A DNA stretch of 64,000 nt from DASXYG01 sp036502625 (GTDB lineage Bacteria > Actinomycetota > Actinomycetes > Streptosporangiales > Streptosporangiaceae): NCBI GenBank assembly GCA_036502625.1, contig DASXYG010000032.1:1-64000 (forward strand), given 5' to 3'. The notes below the pieces were generated by a model. The model worked only from the letters and a program-made list of their open reading frames with translations, was not told the origin of the DNA and ran no database searches. This document shows, in pieces, positions 9,142 to 17,326 of this stretch. How positions within the stretch are numbered: the stretch's first letter is position 1; each line of letters opens with the position of its first letter. The position numbers and the translations under genes were made by a program.

Positions 9142-9190
9142 CATCGCCCGTTATCGTTCGGCCGCATCATTTCCACGGTGAGGGACGCCC
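9047..9190 (+). other. Spacer with G/C hairpin before TPP enzyme gene
   Basis: This stretch separates the remnant ORF from the intact thiamine-diphosphate gene. It holds a C/G-rich inverted sequence around 9059-9079 (GGGGGGCC...CCTCCCC) able to fold into a short stem, then an ordinary leader with a GAGG ribosome site at 9181-9184, seven bases before the ATG at 9191. It contains no convincing promoter boxes and may act as a partial attenuator in the operon. Confidence 0.35.
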
Positions 9191-10918
9191 ATGAGACACG
9201 CTTCGGTCCGCACAGGCGGGCGGATCCTGATCGACCAGCTCACCCGGCATGCCGTGCGCCAGGTGTTCTGCGTGCCGGGGGAGAGCTACCTCGGGGCGCT
9301 CGACGCGCTGTACGACTCGGCCATCGAGACGGTGGTGTGCCGCCAGGAGGGCGGGGCCGCGTACATGGCCGAGGCGTACGGCAAGCTGACCGGCCGTCCG
9401 GGGGTGTGCTTCACCACCCGGGCGCCCGGCGCCGCGAACGCGCTGGTCGGGTTGCAGACCGCGGCCGAGGACGCCACGCCGGTGGTGCTGTTCGTGGGGC
9501 TGGTGCCGCGCGGCCACCGGGACCGCGCGGCGTTCCAGGAGTTCGACCTGCGCGGGGTGTTCGGCACGGTCGCGAAGCTCGTCGAGACGATCGACGACGC
9601 CGCGCGCGTGCCGGAGTACGTCGCGCGTGCGTTCGCCGCCGCGTGCTCGGGACGGCCCGGTCCGGTCGTGCTGGGGCTGCCGGAGGACATGCTGGCCGAC
9701 GTGGCCGTGACGGCCGACGTGGACCCGCTGCCGGTCGCCGAGGGCGCGGTGTCCGCCGAGGAGCGCGACCGGCTGGCCCGGCTGCTGTCCGCGGCGCGCC
9801 GCCCGCTCGTGGTGGCCGCGGGCTCGCGGTGGACGCCCGCGGCGCGCGACGACCTCAGGGAGTGGGCGCAGCGGTGGTCGCTGCCGGTCGCCGTCGACTT
9901 CCGCTGCCAGGACCTCGTCGACAACGACGCGCCCGTGTACGTCGGCCCCCTCGGCTACGGCCGCGACGACCGGCTCGCCGCCAGGCTCGCGGGGGCCGAC
10001 CTGGTCATCGCGGTCGGCGCGGCACTCGGCGACGTCGCCACGGACGGCTACACGCTGCTCGGCGGAGGGGCCGCGGGTGACGACGCGCTGCCCGGCGATC
10101 AGGCCGCGGGTGGCGACAGGCCGCCCGGCGACGGGGCGCCGCGGGTCGTGCAGGTGCTTCCGTACGCCGATGTGGCCGGGCAGGCGTACGCGCCGCTGAT
10201 GTCGGTGCTCGCCTCGCCGTCCGCGTTCGGCGCGGCAGTGCGCGACCTGGCGCCGGACGCCCCGGTGCCGTGGCACGCCGACACCGAGAAGGCGCGCGCC
10301 GAGCACCTGGCGTACGCCGAACCGGTCCTCGACGGCGACGAGCTCGACCTCGGCGCCGTGTTCACCACGCTGCGCGACCGCCTCGACCGCGACCGCGACG
10401 AGCACGACCCGATCATCACGTTCGGCGCCGGGAACCACGCGATCTGGGCGCAGCGGTTCCTGCGCTACCGCAGGTTCCCCGCGCAACTTGGGCCGCGCAA
10501 CGGGTCGATGGGCTACGGCGTGCCCGCCGCGGTCGCCGCCGCGCTGACCTTCGGCAACCGCCGCGTGGTCTCGGTCGCCGGCGACGGCTGCTTCCTGATG
10601 AACGGCCAGGAGCTCGCCACCGCCATGGCGTACGGCGCGGCACCGCTGATCCTGGTGGTCAGCAACGGCCAGTACGGCACGATCCGCCAGCACCAGGAAC
10701 GCGAACACCCGGGCCGCGTCTCGGGCACGGCCCTGCTCAACCCGGACTTCGCCGCGTACGCCCGCGCGTTCGGCGCGTACGGCGAGGTCGTCGCCCGTAC
10801 GGAGGAGTTCCCCGGCGCCCTGGACCGCGCCCTGTCCTCCGGTACGGCAGCGGTCATCGACCTCCGAGTCTCCCCCGACCGCCTAGGCCCCGGCCTCACG
10901 GTCACGGACCTGCACTAA
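9191..10918 (+). CDS. Thiamine-diphosphate-dependent enzyme, acetolactate synthase-like
   Basis: A 575-residue member of the acetolactate synthase/benzoylformate decarboxylase superfamily. The N-terminal pyrimidine-binding domain has CRQEGGAAYMAEAYGK with the cofactor-activating Glu. The central domain follows. The C-terminal domain carries the diphosphate/Mg motif VAGDGCFLMNGQELATA, about residue 464, ending in the usual Asn (VVSNGQYG). The reaction cannot be told from sequence; no small regulatory subunit gene is near, which argues against a biosynthetic acetohydroxyacid synthase. Residues about 291-318 are a low-complexity Gly/Asp/Pro insertion. It is the last gene of the urease-like run and faces the repeat block. 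Confidence 0.85.
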   Translation: MRHASVRTGGRILIDQLTRHAVRQVFCVPGESYLGALDALYDSAIETVVCRQEGGAAYMAEAYGKLTGRPGVCFTTRAPGAANALVGLQTAAEDATPVVLFVGLVPRGHRDRAAFQEFDLRGVFGTVAKLVETIDDAARVPEYVARAFAAACSGRPGPVVLGLPEDMLADVAVTADVDPLPVAEGAVSAEERDRLARLLSAARRPLVVAAGSRWTPAARDDLREWAQRWSLPVAVDFRCQDLVDNDAPVYVGPLGYGRDDRLAARLAGADLVIAVGAALGDVATDGYTLLGGGAAGDDALPGDQAAGGDRPPGDGAPRVVQVLPYADVAGQAYAPLMSVLASPSAFGAAVRDLAPDAPVPWHADTEKARAEHLAYAEPVLDGDELDLGAVFTTLRDRLDRDRDEHDPIITFGAGNHAIWAQRFLRYRRFPAQLGPRNGSMGYGVPAAVAAALTFGNRRVVSVAGDGCFLMNGQELATAMAYGAAPLILVVSNGQYGTIRQHQEREHPGRVSGTALLNPDFAAYARAFGAYGEVVARTEEFPGALDRALSSGTAAVIDLRVSPDRLGPGLTVTDLH

Positions 10919-10926
10919 CACCGCCC

Positions 10927-11274
10927 CGCGCCTCCTGCGTCACGTGTCTCCCCCGAGGGCCTCGCAGCCCCTCACTCCGTGCCTCGCGCCCGCGTCCCCT
11001 GCGTCACGTGCCTCCCCCGCGGGCCTCGCAGCCCGTCGCGTCTTGCGCCTCGCGCCCCTCGTTCCGCGCCTCGCGCCCGCGCCTCGCGCCTCCTGCGTCA
11101 CGTGTCTCCCCCGAGGGCCTCGCAGCCCGTCATTTCTCGCCCTGCGCCCCGCCTCGCGCCTCGCGTCCCGCGTCCCGCGCCTCGCGCCTCGCGCCTCGCG
11201 CCCCTCGTTCCGCGCCCGGCGCCCGCGCCCCGCGCCTCCTGCGTCACGTATCTCCCCCGAGGGCCTCGCAGCCC
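10927..11274. repeat. Four direct copies of a 44-bp unit
   Basis: Copies lie at 10927-10970, 10992-11034, 11085-11128 and 11231-11274. Each contains TGCGTCACGTG (CACGTA in the last) followed by CTCCCCCGAGGGCCTCGCAGCCC. The core CGAGGGCCTCG is a near-perfect palindrome. Copies three and four share a further 25-30 bp on the right (GTCATTTCTCGCCCTGCGCC). Spacing widens from 65 to 93 to 146 bp because the heptamer filler between copies grows. A degenerate core copy occurs at 39363-39384. Confidence 0.85.
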
Positions 11275-11296
11275 GTCATTTCTCGCCCTGCGCCCC

Positions 11297-11415
11297 GCCT
11301 CGCGCCTCGCGCCTCGCGCCTCGCGCCTCGCGCCTCGCGCCTCGCGCCTCGCGCCCCGCGCCCCGCGCCCCGCGCCCCGCGCCCCGCGCCCCGCGCCCCG
11401 CGCCCCGCGCCCCGC
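11297..11415. repeat. Heptanucleotide tandem array (17 units)
   Basis: Eight perfect GCCTCGC units (11297-11352) are followed without a break by nine GCCCCGC units (11353-11415). Shorter runs of the same heptamer occur between the 44-bp copies upstream (for example 11149-11210). The switch from T to C at one position, homogeneous on each side, is what slippage expansion of two founder units would leave. The array should be length-variable between strains. Confidence 0.9.
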
Positions 11416-11463
11416 GCGAGTCTCCCGGGGCGTGCGCGTGGCGCGTGGCGTGCGTGCAGGGTC

Positions 11464-11770
11464 CGGCGTTCGGGCGTGTAAAGGCCGCGCTTCGCGCGCG
11501 CTTTTCTTGCGTCCCGACGTGAGCGTTCTCGGGGCTGGGGCGCGAGGGCTGCCGCGCCCTGGTTTGCGGATGCTCTCGATGGCGTGGCATGGCGTGGCGT
11601 CCCTGGGCGCGCGTCTTGTGCGGTGCGCGAGGCTTGCGGGCGCGCTTGTGGCGCATGCGGCGCGGGCGGGGTGCGGCGTTCGTACGCGCAAAGGCCGCGC
11701 TGCGCGCGCGCTTTTCCCGCGTCCTGATGTGAGCGTTCTCTGGGTGGGGCCGCGGGGGCTGGCGCCCTTT
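11464..11770 (+). repeat. Hairpin repeat family, two copies in + orientation
   Basis: Two copies of a unit of roughly 80 bp. The hairpins are AAAGGCCGCGC TTC GCGCGCGCTTTT at 11480-11505 and the same with TGC loop at 11690-11715. Each is followed by a conserved tail reading GTGAGCGTTCTC and a GGGGC-rich segment. The arms carry A-runs on one side and T-runs on the other, so each could stop transcription from either direction. The other three copies, inverted, are at 11956-12198. Confidence 0.75.
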
Positions 11771-11878
11771 GGCTCGCGCTCTTCCTCGTGTCCTGACGCC
11801 GAGGTTCTTGGGGGTTGGGGCGTGGCGCTGACGTCCTTTGGCGCTGGTGGTTACGGGGGGTGGGGCGGGGTGGCCACT

Positions 11879-12198
11879 CGGCGCCGTGAGGGCGGTGGTC
11901 TGAGGGCGGAGCCCCCGCGGCCCAACCCTGAGGACGCCTCGCCAAGGTCGCGGGCAAAAGCGCGCGCGAAGCGCGGCCTCTTCGTGCGAGGCCGTGTGCC
12001 CCTGCCCTGGCACGCCTGGGGGAACGCGCGGGGCGGGGGAGGGCGGCGCCGTGAGGGCGGTGCTCTGAGGGCGGAGCCTCCGCGGCCCAACCCCGAGAAC
12101 GCCTCGCCAAGGTCGCGGGCAAGAGCGCGCGCGCAGCGCGGCCTTTTCTCGCGCGGCTATGTACCCCTCCGGGAGAGCGCGCGAAGCGCGGCCTTTCG
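11879..12198 (-). repeat. Hairpin repeat family, three copies in - orientation
   Basis: Inverted copies of the same hairpin lie at 11956-11982, 12121-12147 and a shorter one at 12173-12198. The first two sit in a direct repeat of about 100 bp (near 11879-11982 and 12050-12147) sharing GAGGGCGGAGCC, CGCGGCCCAACCC and GCCTCGCCAAGGTCGCGGGC. With the two copies at 11480 and 11690 this gives a two-versus-three head-to-head arrangement reminiscent of REP/BIME clusters, which also favour spaces between convergent genes. Confidence 0.7.
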
Positions 12199-12313
12199 TG
12201 CGCGAGGCCGCGAGCGCGGCCCGGCGGCGCGGCCCGGCGGGGCGGGGCGCGGGCGCGGGGCGAGCGCGGCCCGGCGGCGGGGCGGCCGGGGCGGGGTGCG
12301 GGGGCGGGGCGAG

Positions 12314-13717
12314 TTACTCGGGGGCGTCGTCTGTGCGGGCGGCGGCTAGGACGCGGGCGGCGTCGTTGTCTGAGGCTGTGCGGGCGGCCAGGGTGATGGC
12401 GCCGCCTATCACCATCGGCACCACCAGGACGTACATTGCGGCGGTCAACGAGCCTGTGGCCTGGGAGCTGAGGCCGACGATCAAGGGGCCGCCCGCGGTG
12501 CCTGCCGTGAGGACCAACTGGAGGACGCCGAAACCCACGCCGCGGGAACCGGCGCCGATGACGTCGGCGACCGTGGCCGTCAGCGTGGGGATGGCGATGG
12601 CCATGATCACGACCGAGGCGAACAGCAGCACGGTGAACAGCGTGAACGTGGTCATCATCATCGACAGGCCGAGGACCGCGGAGCCGATCAGCATGCCGCC
12701 GCCACCGGCCAGCACCCGGCCGCCGCGCCGTACGCCGTGCCAGCGGCGGCCGAGGCGCATGCCGATCATCGTGCCGAGCAGCACACCGACCAGGGAGATG
12801 CCGCCGGTGGTCAGCGCCGCCGCGCCGACGCCCACGCCGTACGTGCGGTACACCAGGCTGGGCAGCCAGTAGAAGATCCCGGCGAGGCCCAGCGTCAGGA
12901 TCCCCACGCCGATCCCGACGAGCACCGCCGTGCGGATCGCCATGATCTCCTTGAGCTGCGCGCCGATCCCGGGGCCGGCCGGGCGGCCGGGTGTGCGCGC
13001 GGCCGGTGCGGCGTCCGGTACGGGCACGGTGTCGGTGCCGCCCGCGGCCGCGACCCGGTCGACGAAACCGCGCGGCGGCTCCCGCAGGCGGAGGCAGAAC
13101 CACGCGACGATCAGCCCGGGGACGGCCATCACGAAGAACGCCGTACGCCATCCGGCGGCCTGGCCGACCACGCCGCCGAGGATCGTGCCGACGGCGGTGC
13201 CCGCGTAGACGGTGAGCCGCGTCCAGCCGAACGCGCGGTCGCGGGACCGCGGCGGGTAGTAGTCGCCGAGCAGGCTGCCGACCACCGGGTTGTCGATGTT
13301 CTCGGCGGCGCCCAGCACGATCCGGGTGACGTAGAACATCGCGAACGACACGGCCGCGCCGGACGCCACGGTGATCACCGACCACACCACCACGACCAGC
13401 CCGACCAGCCCGATCATCCGGGTCCTGCGGTAGCGGTCGGCGATGTAGCCGGCCGGGACGGCGACGATCATGCCGGCGATCGCGGCGGCCGTGGGGATCG
13501 ACCCGGCCCAGGCGTCGCCGATGTGCCACTGGTGCTGGATCAGCGGCAGCACGCCGGAGACGATGTTGTACTCGATCCGGTCGACCAGGCCGACGCAGAA
13601 CACCACGATCAGCGGCGCCCAGCCGAACGGCGCGTGGAGCAGTGCGCTGACCCCGTCGGGCGGCGGTGCGCCCATACGCGTGAACCACGGACCCTGTACG
13701 CGCTGGATGCGAGTCAT
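12314..13717 (-). CDS. MFS transporter (spinster/sugar-phosphate-like)
   Basis: A 467-residue, 12-helix major facilitator. The loop motif GYIADRYRRTRMIG follows the second helix, and a charged cytoplasmic linker of about 45 residues separates the two six-helix halves. The first helix carries an acidic pair in VGLVDRIEYNIVSGVLP, as in spinster-like and hexuronate/anion transporters. The ATG at 13717 is chosen because AGAGG at 13723-13727 is then 5 bp away. The substrate is unknown. The gene ends at the edge of the repeat block and is not obviously co-transcribed with a neighbour. Confidence 0.85.
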   Translation of the reverse strand: MTRIQRVQGPWFTRMGAPPPDGVSALLHAPFGWAPLIVVFCVGLVDRIEYNIVSGVLPLIQHQWHIGDAWAGSIPTAAAIAGMIVAVPAGYIADRYRRTRMIGLVGLVVVVWSVITVASGAAVSFAMFYVTRIVLGAAENIDNPVVGSLLGDYYPPRSRDRAFGWTRLTVYAGTAVGTILGGVVGQAAGWRTAFFVMAVPGLIVAWFCLRLREPPRGFVDRVAAAGGTDTVPVPDAAPAARTPGRPAGPGIGAQLKEIMAIRTAVLVGIGVGILTLGLAGIFYWLPSLVYRTYGVGVGAAALTTGGISLVGVLLGTMIGMRLGRRWHGVRRGGRVLAGGGGMLIGSAVLGLSMMMTTFTLFTVLLFASVVIMAIAIPTLTATVADVIGAGSRGVGFGVLQLVLTAGTAGGPLIVGLSSQATGSLTAAMYVLVVPMVIGGAITLAARTASDNDAARVLAAARTDDAPE

Positions 13718-13745
13718 ATTCACCTCTTGCGCGAGCGTGCCCTAG

Positions 13746-13778
13746 GTCACACCCGGAAGGCAAGCAGCCGGGTGTGAC
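13746..13778. terminator. Hairpin terminator after EEP-family gene
   Basis: An 11-bp perfect stem, GTCACACCCGG paired with CCGGGTGTGAC, with an 11-base loop, directly downstream of the EEP gene stop (13791) on the minus strand and upstream of the MFS gene. There is no T-run, which is common for actinobacterial terminators. Confidence 0.65.
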
Positions 13779-13790
13779 CGGGCGTGCACG

Positions 13791-15038
13791 CTAGAGGCGC
13801 AGGTTCTGCCAGGTGAGGTGGTGGTCCGAGCTGGGGAGCGGGTCGCCCCAGGTCAGCCGGGCCAGCGGGCTGGTGGACGTGGGCCAGAAGATGCCGCCGC
13901 CCAGCGGGCGCAGGCCCACCGACGGGAGCACGTAGTCGACGCGGAGGTTGCCGGGGCCGGCGGGCAGGGCGTCGGCGAAGTCGGCGGTGTCGTACTTCGG
14001 GTCGCCCTTGTGGTTTGCGTTGGCCTGGCCCTGGAGGGCGTTCGCGTCCGGGCCGCCCGCCGAGGTGGGCGCGTGGCTGGTGTCGATCATCGGGTTGTCG
14101 AGGAGCTGGTCGATGGCGTGGTCGTAGCTGTCGCCGTCCAGCGGATCGGCGTTCATGTCGGCGGCGACCACGAACGACGAGCCCGGGCGCAGCCCGCCTC
14201 GGTGGCCGCGGTCGTCGTAGATGTACGAGCCGTGGCCGGGGCGTACGTAGTCGGACCAGAAGCGGATCTCGTCGTGGTTGCGGCGCCCGTTGCGGTCCTC
14301 GGCCCCGTCGAAGCTCGGCGGCGTCGGGTGGCTGACCAGGAAGTGCACCGTACGGCGGCCGATACGGACGGGGACGTCCCAGTGGCTCTTCGACGACAGC
14401 CGGAGCACCTTCAGGTCGCCCTTGTCGTACCAGGGCCCGCCGGTCTTCGGGTCCGTCGGCAGCGCGGCGCCCGGCATGTCCTTCCAGAGGAACTTCTGGA
14501 ACGTGCGGACGTGCCGGGTGTCCAGCGGGTACTTCGAGTAGACGACCATGCCGTACTGCCCGGGGAAGAAGCCGTAGCCCTGGGCGTCCTGGCCGTAGGC
14601 GTCCGAGCCCGGCGTGGTGACCACCGTGCCGTCGTTGTTCAGGTCGCGGCCGGACGGGATGCCGGTGTTGCTCGGCGCGGTGTAGGCGTACGGGTAGTGC
14701 ACCGGCTTCGCGCCGTTGTGCGGGCGGGCGAGGTAGTTGCGCTGGAACTCCCGCACGCTCGCGCCGGCGGAGTCGTAGTCGAACTCGTTGACCAGCAGGA
14801 CGTCCGGGTGCGCGCGCTGGATGATCTCCGCGACGTTGTCCGCCTGCGCGTTGCCGGGCTTGGCCAGGTCCTTCACGAGGTCGCCCTGCGCGGGACGGTT
14901 CAGCGACGCGTTGAAGGTGGCGAACCGTACGCTGCGGCCCCCGCCGTGCCCGTGCGCGGCGGCGTGCGCGGCGCCGGGCGCCAGCGCCACGGTGAGGCCG
15001 ACGGCCGCGAGCAAAGGGATCATCGGAGTTCGGCGCAC
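13791..15038 (-). CDS. Secreted endonuclease/exonuclease/phosphatase-family protein
   Basis: A 415-residue exported member of the DNase I-like EEP superfamily. A Sec signal peptide is visible, with hydrophobic IPLLAAVGLTVALAPG followed by AHA. EEP hallmarks are RFATFNASLN at the start of the mature domain, LLVNEFDYD (metal-binding Glu), HFLVSHPTPP, VVAADMNADP and the C-terminal SSDHHLTW (catalytic Asp-His). Members hydrolyse phosphodiester or phosphomonoester bonds outside the cell, so phosphate scavenging is plausible. The GTG at 15038 is chosen because GGGGG lies 6 bp ahead and the signal peptide begins there; the ATG at 15080 would add an unlikely charged extension. Confidence 0.85.
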   Translation of the reverse strand: MRRTPMIPLLAAVGLTVALAPGAAHAAAHGHGGGRSVRFATFNASLNRPAQGDLVKDLAKPGNAQADNVAEIIQRAHPDVLLVNEFDYDSAGASVREFQRNYLARPHNGAKPVHYPYAYTAPSNTGIPSGRDLNNDGTVVTTPGSDAYGQDAQGYGFFPGQYGMVVYSKYPLDTRHVRTFQKFLWKDMPGAALPTDPKTGGPWYDKGDLKVLRLSSKSHWDVPVRIGRRTVHFLVSHPTPPSFDGAEDRNGRRNHDEIRFWSDYVRPGHGSYIYDDRGHRGGLRPGSSFVVAADMNADPLDGDSYDHAIDQLLDNPMIDTSHAPTSAGGPDANALQGQANANHKGDPKYDTADFADALPAGPGNLRVDYVLPSVGLRPLGGGIFWPTSTSPLARLTWGDPLPSSDHHLTWQNLRL

Positions 15039-15262
15039 GATCGCCCCCAGGTGTCGGGCTTCCGGTGGGCGGGTCGCCACCGGGACCGGTTCTACCTCGG
15101 TTTCGCTAACGACGCATCACGGTGGTCCATCGAAAGAATGAATGAACCTCATGATCCGGTCGTAACGGGGATGAAACGCACATCGGGCCGGGTCGTAACA
15201 CGCGGCGGCGAGGGTGGCACGCGGTTCGCCCCCGCACGATGCAGTACGAGAGAGGGACCCGC

Positions 15263-16561
15263 ATGAGCCCAAGCGCAGCCCCCGCTGCGACCGCTGTCGG
15301 CGCTCCGGTGCGCGAGCTGCGCCGGATCGCCACGGCATCGTTCATCGGCACCGCACTGGAGTGGTACGACTTCTTCCTGTACGGCACCGCCACCGCCCTG
15401 GTGTTCAACAAGCTGTTCTTCCCGAACGTGGACCCGGCCGTCGGCCTGATCGCGTCGTTCTCCACCTTCGCCATCGGCTTCGTCGCGCGGCCCGTCGGCG
15501 CGCTGATCTTCGGCCACTTCGGCGACCGCATCGGCCGCAAGCGCACCCTCATCGCCACGGTCACGCTGATGGGCGCGGCCACCGGCCTCGTCGGCGTCAT
15601 CCCGTCGTACGCCTCCATCGGCCTGGCCGCGCCGGTCATCCTGGCCGTGCTGCGGTTCCTCCAGGGCGTCTCGGTGGGCGGCGAGTGGAGCGGCGCCATG
15701 CTGCTCACGCTGGAGAACGCGCCCGCCGAACGGCACGGCAGGTACGCCGCGATCCCGCAGCTCGGCTCCCCGGCCGGCACGCTGCTGTCCAGCGGCGCGA
15801 TGACCGCCGTCGCGTTCCTGCCCGACGCGCAGTTCTACTCCTGGGGCTGGCGCCTGCCGTTCCTCGCCGCGTTCGTGCTGCTCGGCGTCGGGCTGTACCT
15901 CCGGCTGCGGGTCGAGGAGTCGCCGGTGTTCCAGCGGCTCGTCAAGGAGGACCGCACCGTACGGGTGCCGCTCATCGAGGCGTTCCGGCGCACCGGCGGG
16001 CGCATGCTGGTCAGCGCGTGCGTCGCGTTCACCGGCATCGGCGCGTTCTTCCTGCTCACCACGTTCATGATCAGCTACGTCGTGGACACGCTGCACATGT
16101 CGCGGCCGGTCATCCTGAACGCCACGCTGCTCGCCGCCGTGCTCGAGGCCGTGGTCATCGTCGTGACCGGGCGCTTCGTGGAGCGGTTCGGCGCGGCGCG
16201 CGTCTGCGCCGTCGGCGGCCTCCTCGGCATCGTGCTGGCGTACCCGGTGTGGGCGCTGGTGGACACCCGGTCCCCGGTGCTGGTCACGATCGCCGTGGCC
16301 GGCACGATCGCGCTGCTGTCCATCCCGTACGCCCCGGTCGGCGCCGTGATCACCAACCTGTTCCCCGAGGAGATCAGGTACAGCGCGGTGTCCATCTCCT
16401 ACAACATCGCCGGGCTCGCGGGCGGTTTCGTGCCGCTGCTCGCGCAGAGCCTGCTCGGCGGGTTCGGCGCGTCGTGGCCGCTGGCGATCCTGCTCGGCCT
16501 CATCGCGGCGATCACCGCGGCCGGCTCGTTCGCGGCGATGCGGATGCGGCTGCCCGCCTGA
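15263..16561 (+). CDS. MHS family MFS transporter (second copy)
   Basis: A 432-residue metabolite:H+ symporter closely related to the protein at 7673-9004. They share ALEWYDFFLYGTA, GHFGDRIGRKRT, LRFLQGVSVGGEWSGA and IPQLGSPAGTLLSSG. The ATG at 15263 is preceded by GAGAGGGAC, a good ribosome site; the ATG at 15239 is not. It diverges from the EEP gene across about 220 bp. Its context differs from that of the paralogue (no hydrolase operon), so the two likely serve different but chemically related substrates such as dicarboxylates or betaine-like solutes. Confidence 0.9.
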   Translation: MSPSAAPAATAVGAPVRELRRIATASFIGTALEWYDFFLYGTATALVFNKLFFPNVDPAVGLIASFSTFAIGFVARPVGALIFGHFGDRIGRKRTLIATVTLMGAATGLVGVIPSYASIGLAAPVILAVLRFLQGVSVGGEWSGAMLLTLENAPAERHGRYAAIPQLGSPAGTLLSSGAMTAVAFLPDAQFYSWGWRLPFLAAFVLLGVGLYLRLRVEESPVFQRLVKEDRTVRVPLIEAFRRTGGRMLVSACVAFTGIGAFFLLTTFMISYVVDTLHMSRPVILNATLLAAVLEAVVIVVTGRFVERFGAARVCAVGGLLGIVLAYPVWALVDTRSPVLVTIAVAGTIALLSIPYAPVGAVITNLFPEEIRYSAVSISYNIAGLAGGFVPLLAQSLLGGFGASWPLAILLGLIAAITAAGSFAAMRMRLPA

Positions 16562-16587
16562 TCCGCCCGCCCGGCGACAATCGGGGG

Positions 16588-17229
16588 ATGGACAGCACGC
16601 CGCACACCGTACGGGGGAGCGGCGCACACGAGATCGAGGTGCGCCGCTCCCGGTTCATCGGCGCGGTCGCCCCGGTGCGCGACGCGGCCGCGGCGCGCGC
16701 GTTCGTCGAGGGGCGGCGCGCCGCGCACCCGTCCGCGCGCCACCACTGCTTCGCGTACGTCCTCGGCGGCGGCGCGGACCGCGCCGAGAAGGCGAGCGAC
16801 GACGGTGAGCCGTCCGGCACCGGCGGCGCGCCCATCCTCGAGGTGCTGAAGAAGCGCGAGATCACCGACGCGGTGGCGGTGGTCACCCGCTACTTCGGCG
16901 GCGTGCTGCTCGGCGCGGGCGGGCTGATCCGCGCGTACGGCCAGGCGGCGGCGCGCGCAGTGGACACCGCGGGCGTGGTGGCGCTGACCCCGGTGGCGAT
17001 CGTCACGGTGACCGTCGGCTACGCCCACGCGGGACGGCTGGAGAGCGTTCTCCGCGAGTCCCGCACCATCCGCGACGTCCGCTACGGCACCGACGGCACG
17101 GTCGCCCTCGACCTCGCCGTCCCCGAGTCGCAGATCGCCGCCCTGCGGTCCCAGTTGGCCGACCAGACCTCAGGGGCTGCCACGATGGAGCTCCTCACGA
17201 CGGAGTACCTCCCGCAGCGGAACGGGTGA
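16588..17229 (+). CDS. YigZ/IMPACT family protein
   Basis: A 213-residue member of the UPF0029/IMPACT family. The N-terminal domain (residues 1-125) has the signatures RSRFIGAVAPV, ARHHCFAYVL, DDGEPSGTGGAPIL and YFGGVLLGAGGLIRAY. The C-terminal ferredoxin-like domain (DUF1949 type) follows. The eukaryotic homologue modulates Gcn2 through the ribosome; the bacterial role is not settled. The ATG at 16588 has GGGGG directly ahead. It lies 26 bp after the transporter and is a conserved housekeeping gene unlikely to be tied to it functionally. Confidence 0.9.
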   Translation: MDSTPHTVRGSGAHEIEVRRSRFIGAVAPVRDAAAARAFVEGRRAAHPSARHHCFAYVLGGGADRAEKASDDGEPSGTGGAPILEVLKKREITDAVAVVTRYFGGVLLGAGGLIRAYGQAAARAVDTAGVVALTPVAIVTVTVGYAHAGRLESVLRESRTIRDVRYGTDGTVALDLAVPESQIAALRSQLADQTSGAATMELLTTEYLPQRNG

Positions 17230-17326
17230 CCGGAGTCGGTCCAACCATCGGCGGGGGTGCGGCGTCTGACGGGGTATGGCGGTACCGGCCGATACGTCGC
17301 CGATCACCCTCCCCGGAAGGGACGGC

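Larger units (their letters stand above)
10919..12313. repeat. Gene-free nested repeat block between convergent genes
   Basis: About 1.4 kb without a credible gene, lying between the 3' ends of the thiamine-diphosphate enzyme and an MFS permease. Open frames cross it, but their translations are only Arg/Pro/Ala periodicities produced by the repeats. Three repeat families are visible and listed separately: four copies of a 44-bp unit, a heptamer array, and five copies of a hairpin unit in both orientations. From about 12200 to 12310 the sequence is a G/C-rich run of GGCCCGGCGG-like words. No transposase or inverted terminal ends were found. Confidence 0.85.

Noticed and set aside
10927..11415. 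CRISPR array
   Set aside because: Units are tandem heptamers or 44-bp copies with filler made of the same heptamer. There are no unique spacers of constant length and no cas genes.
11480..12198. Insertion sequence made of the inverted hairpin copies
   Set aside because: No transposase frame or target duplications are seen between the inverted copies; the arrangement is better explained as a REP-like cluster.
11244..13763. A large minus-strand frame crossing the repeat block into the MFS gene
   Set aside because: The upstream part is the wrong frame of the MFS permease and the remainder only translates repeats.
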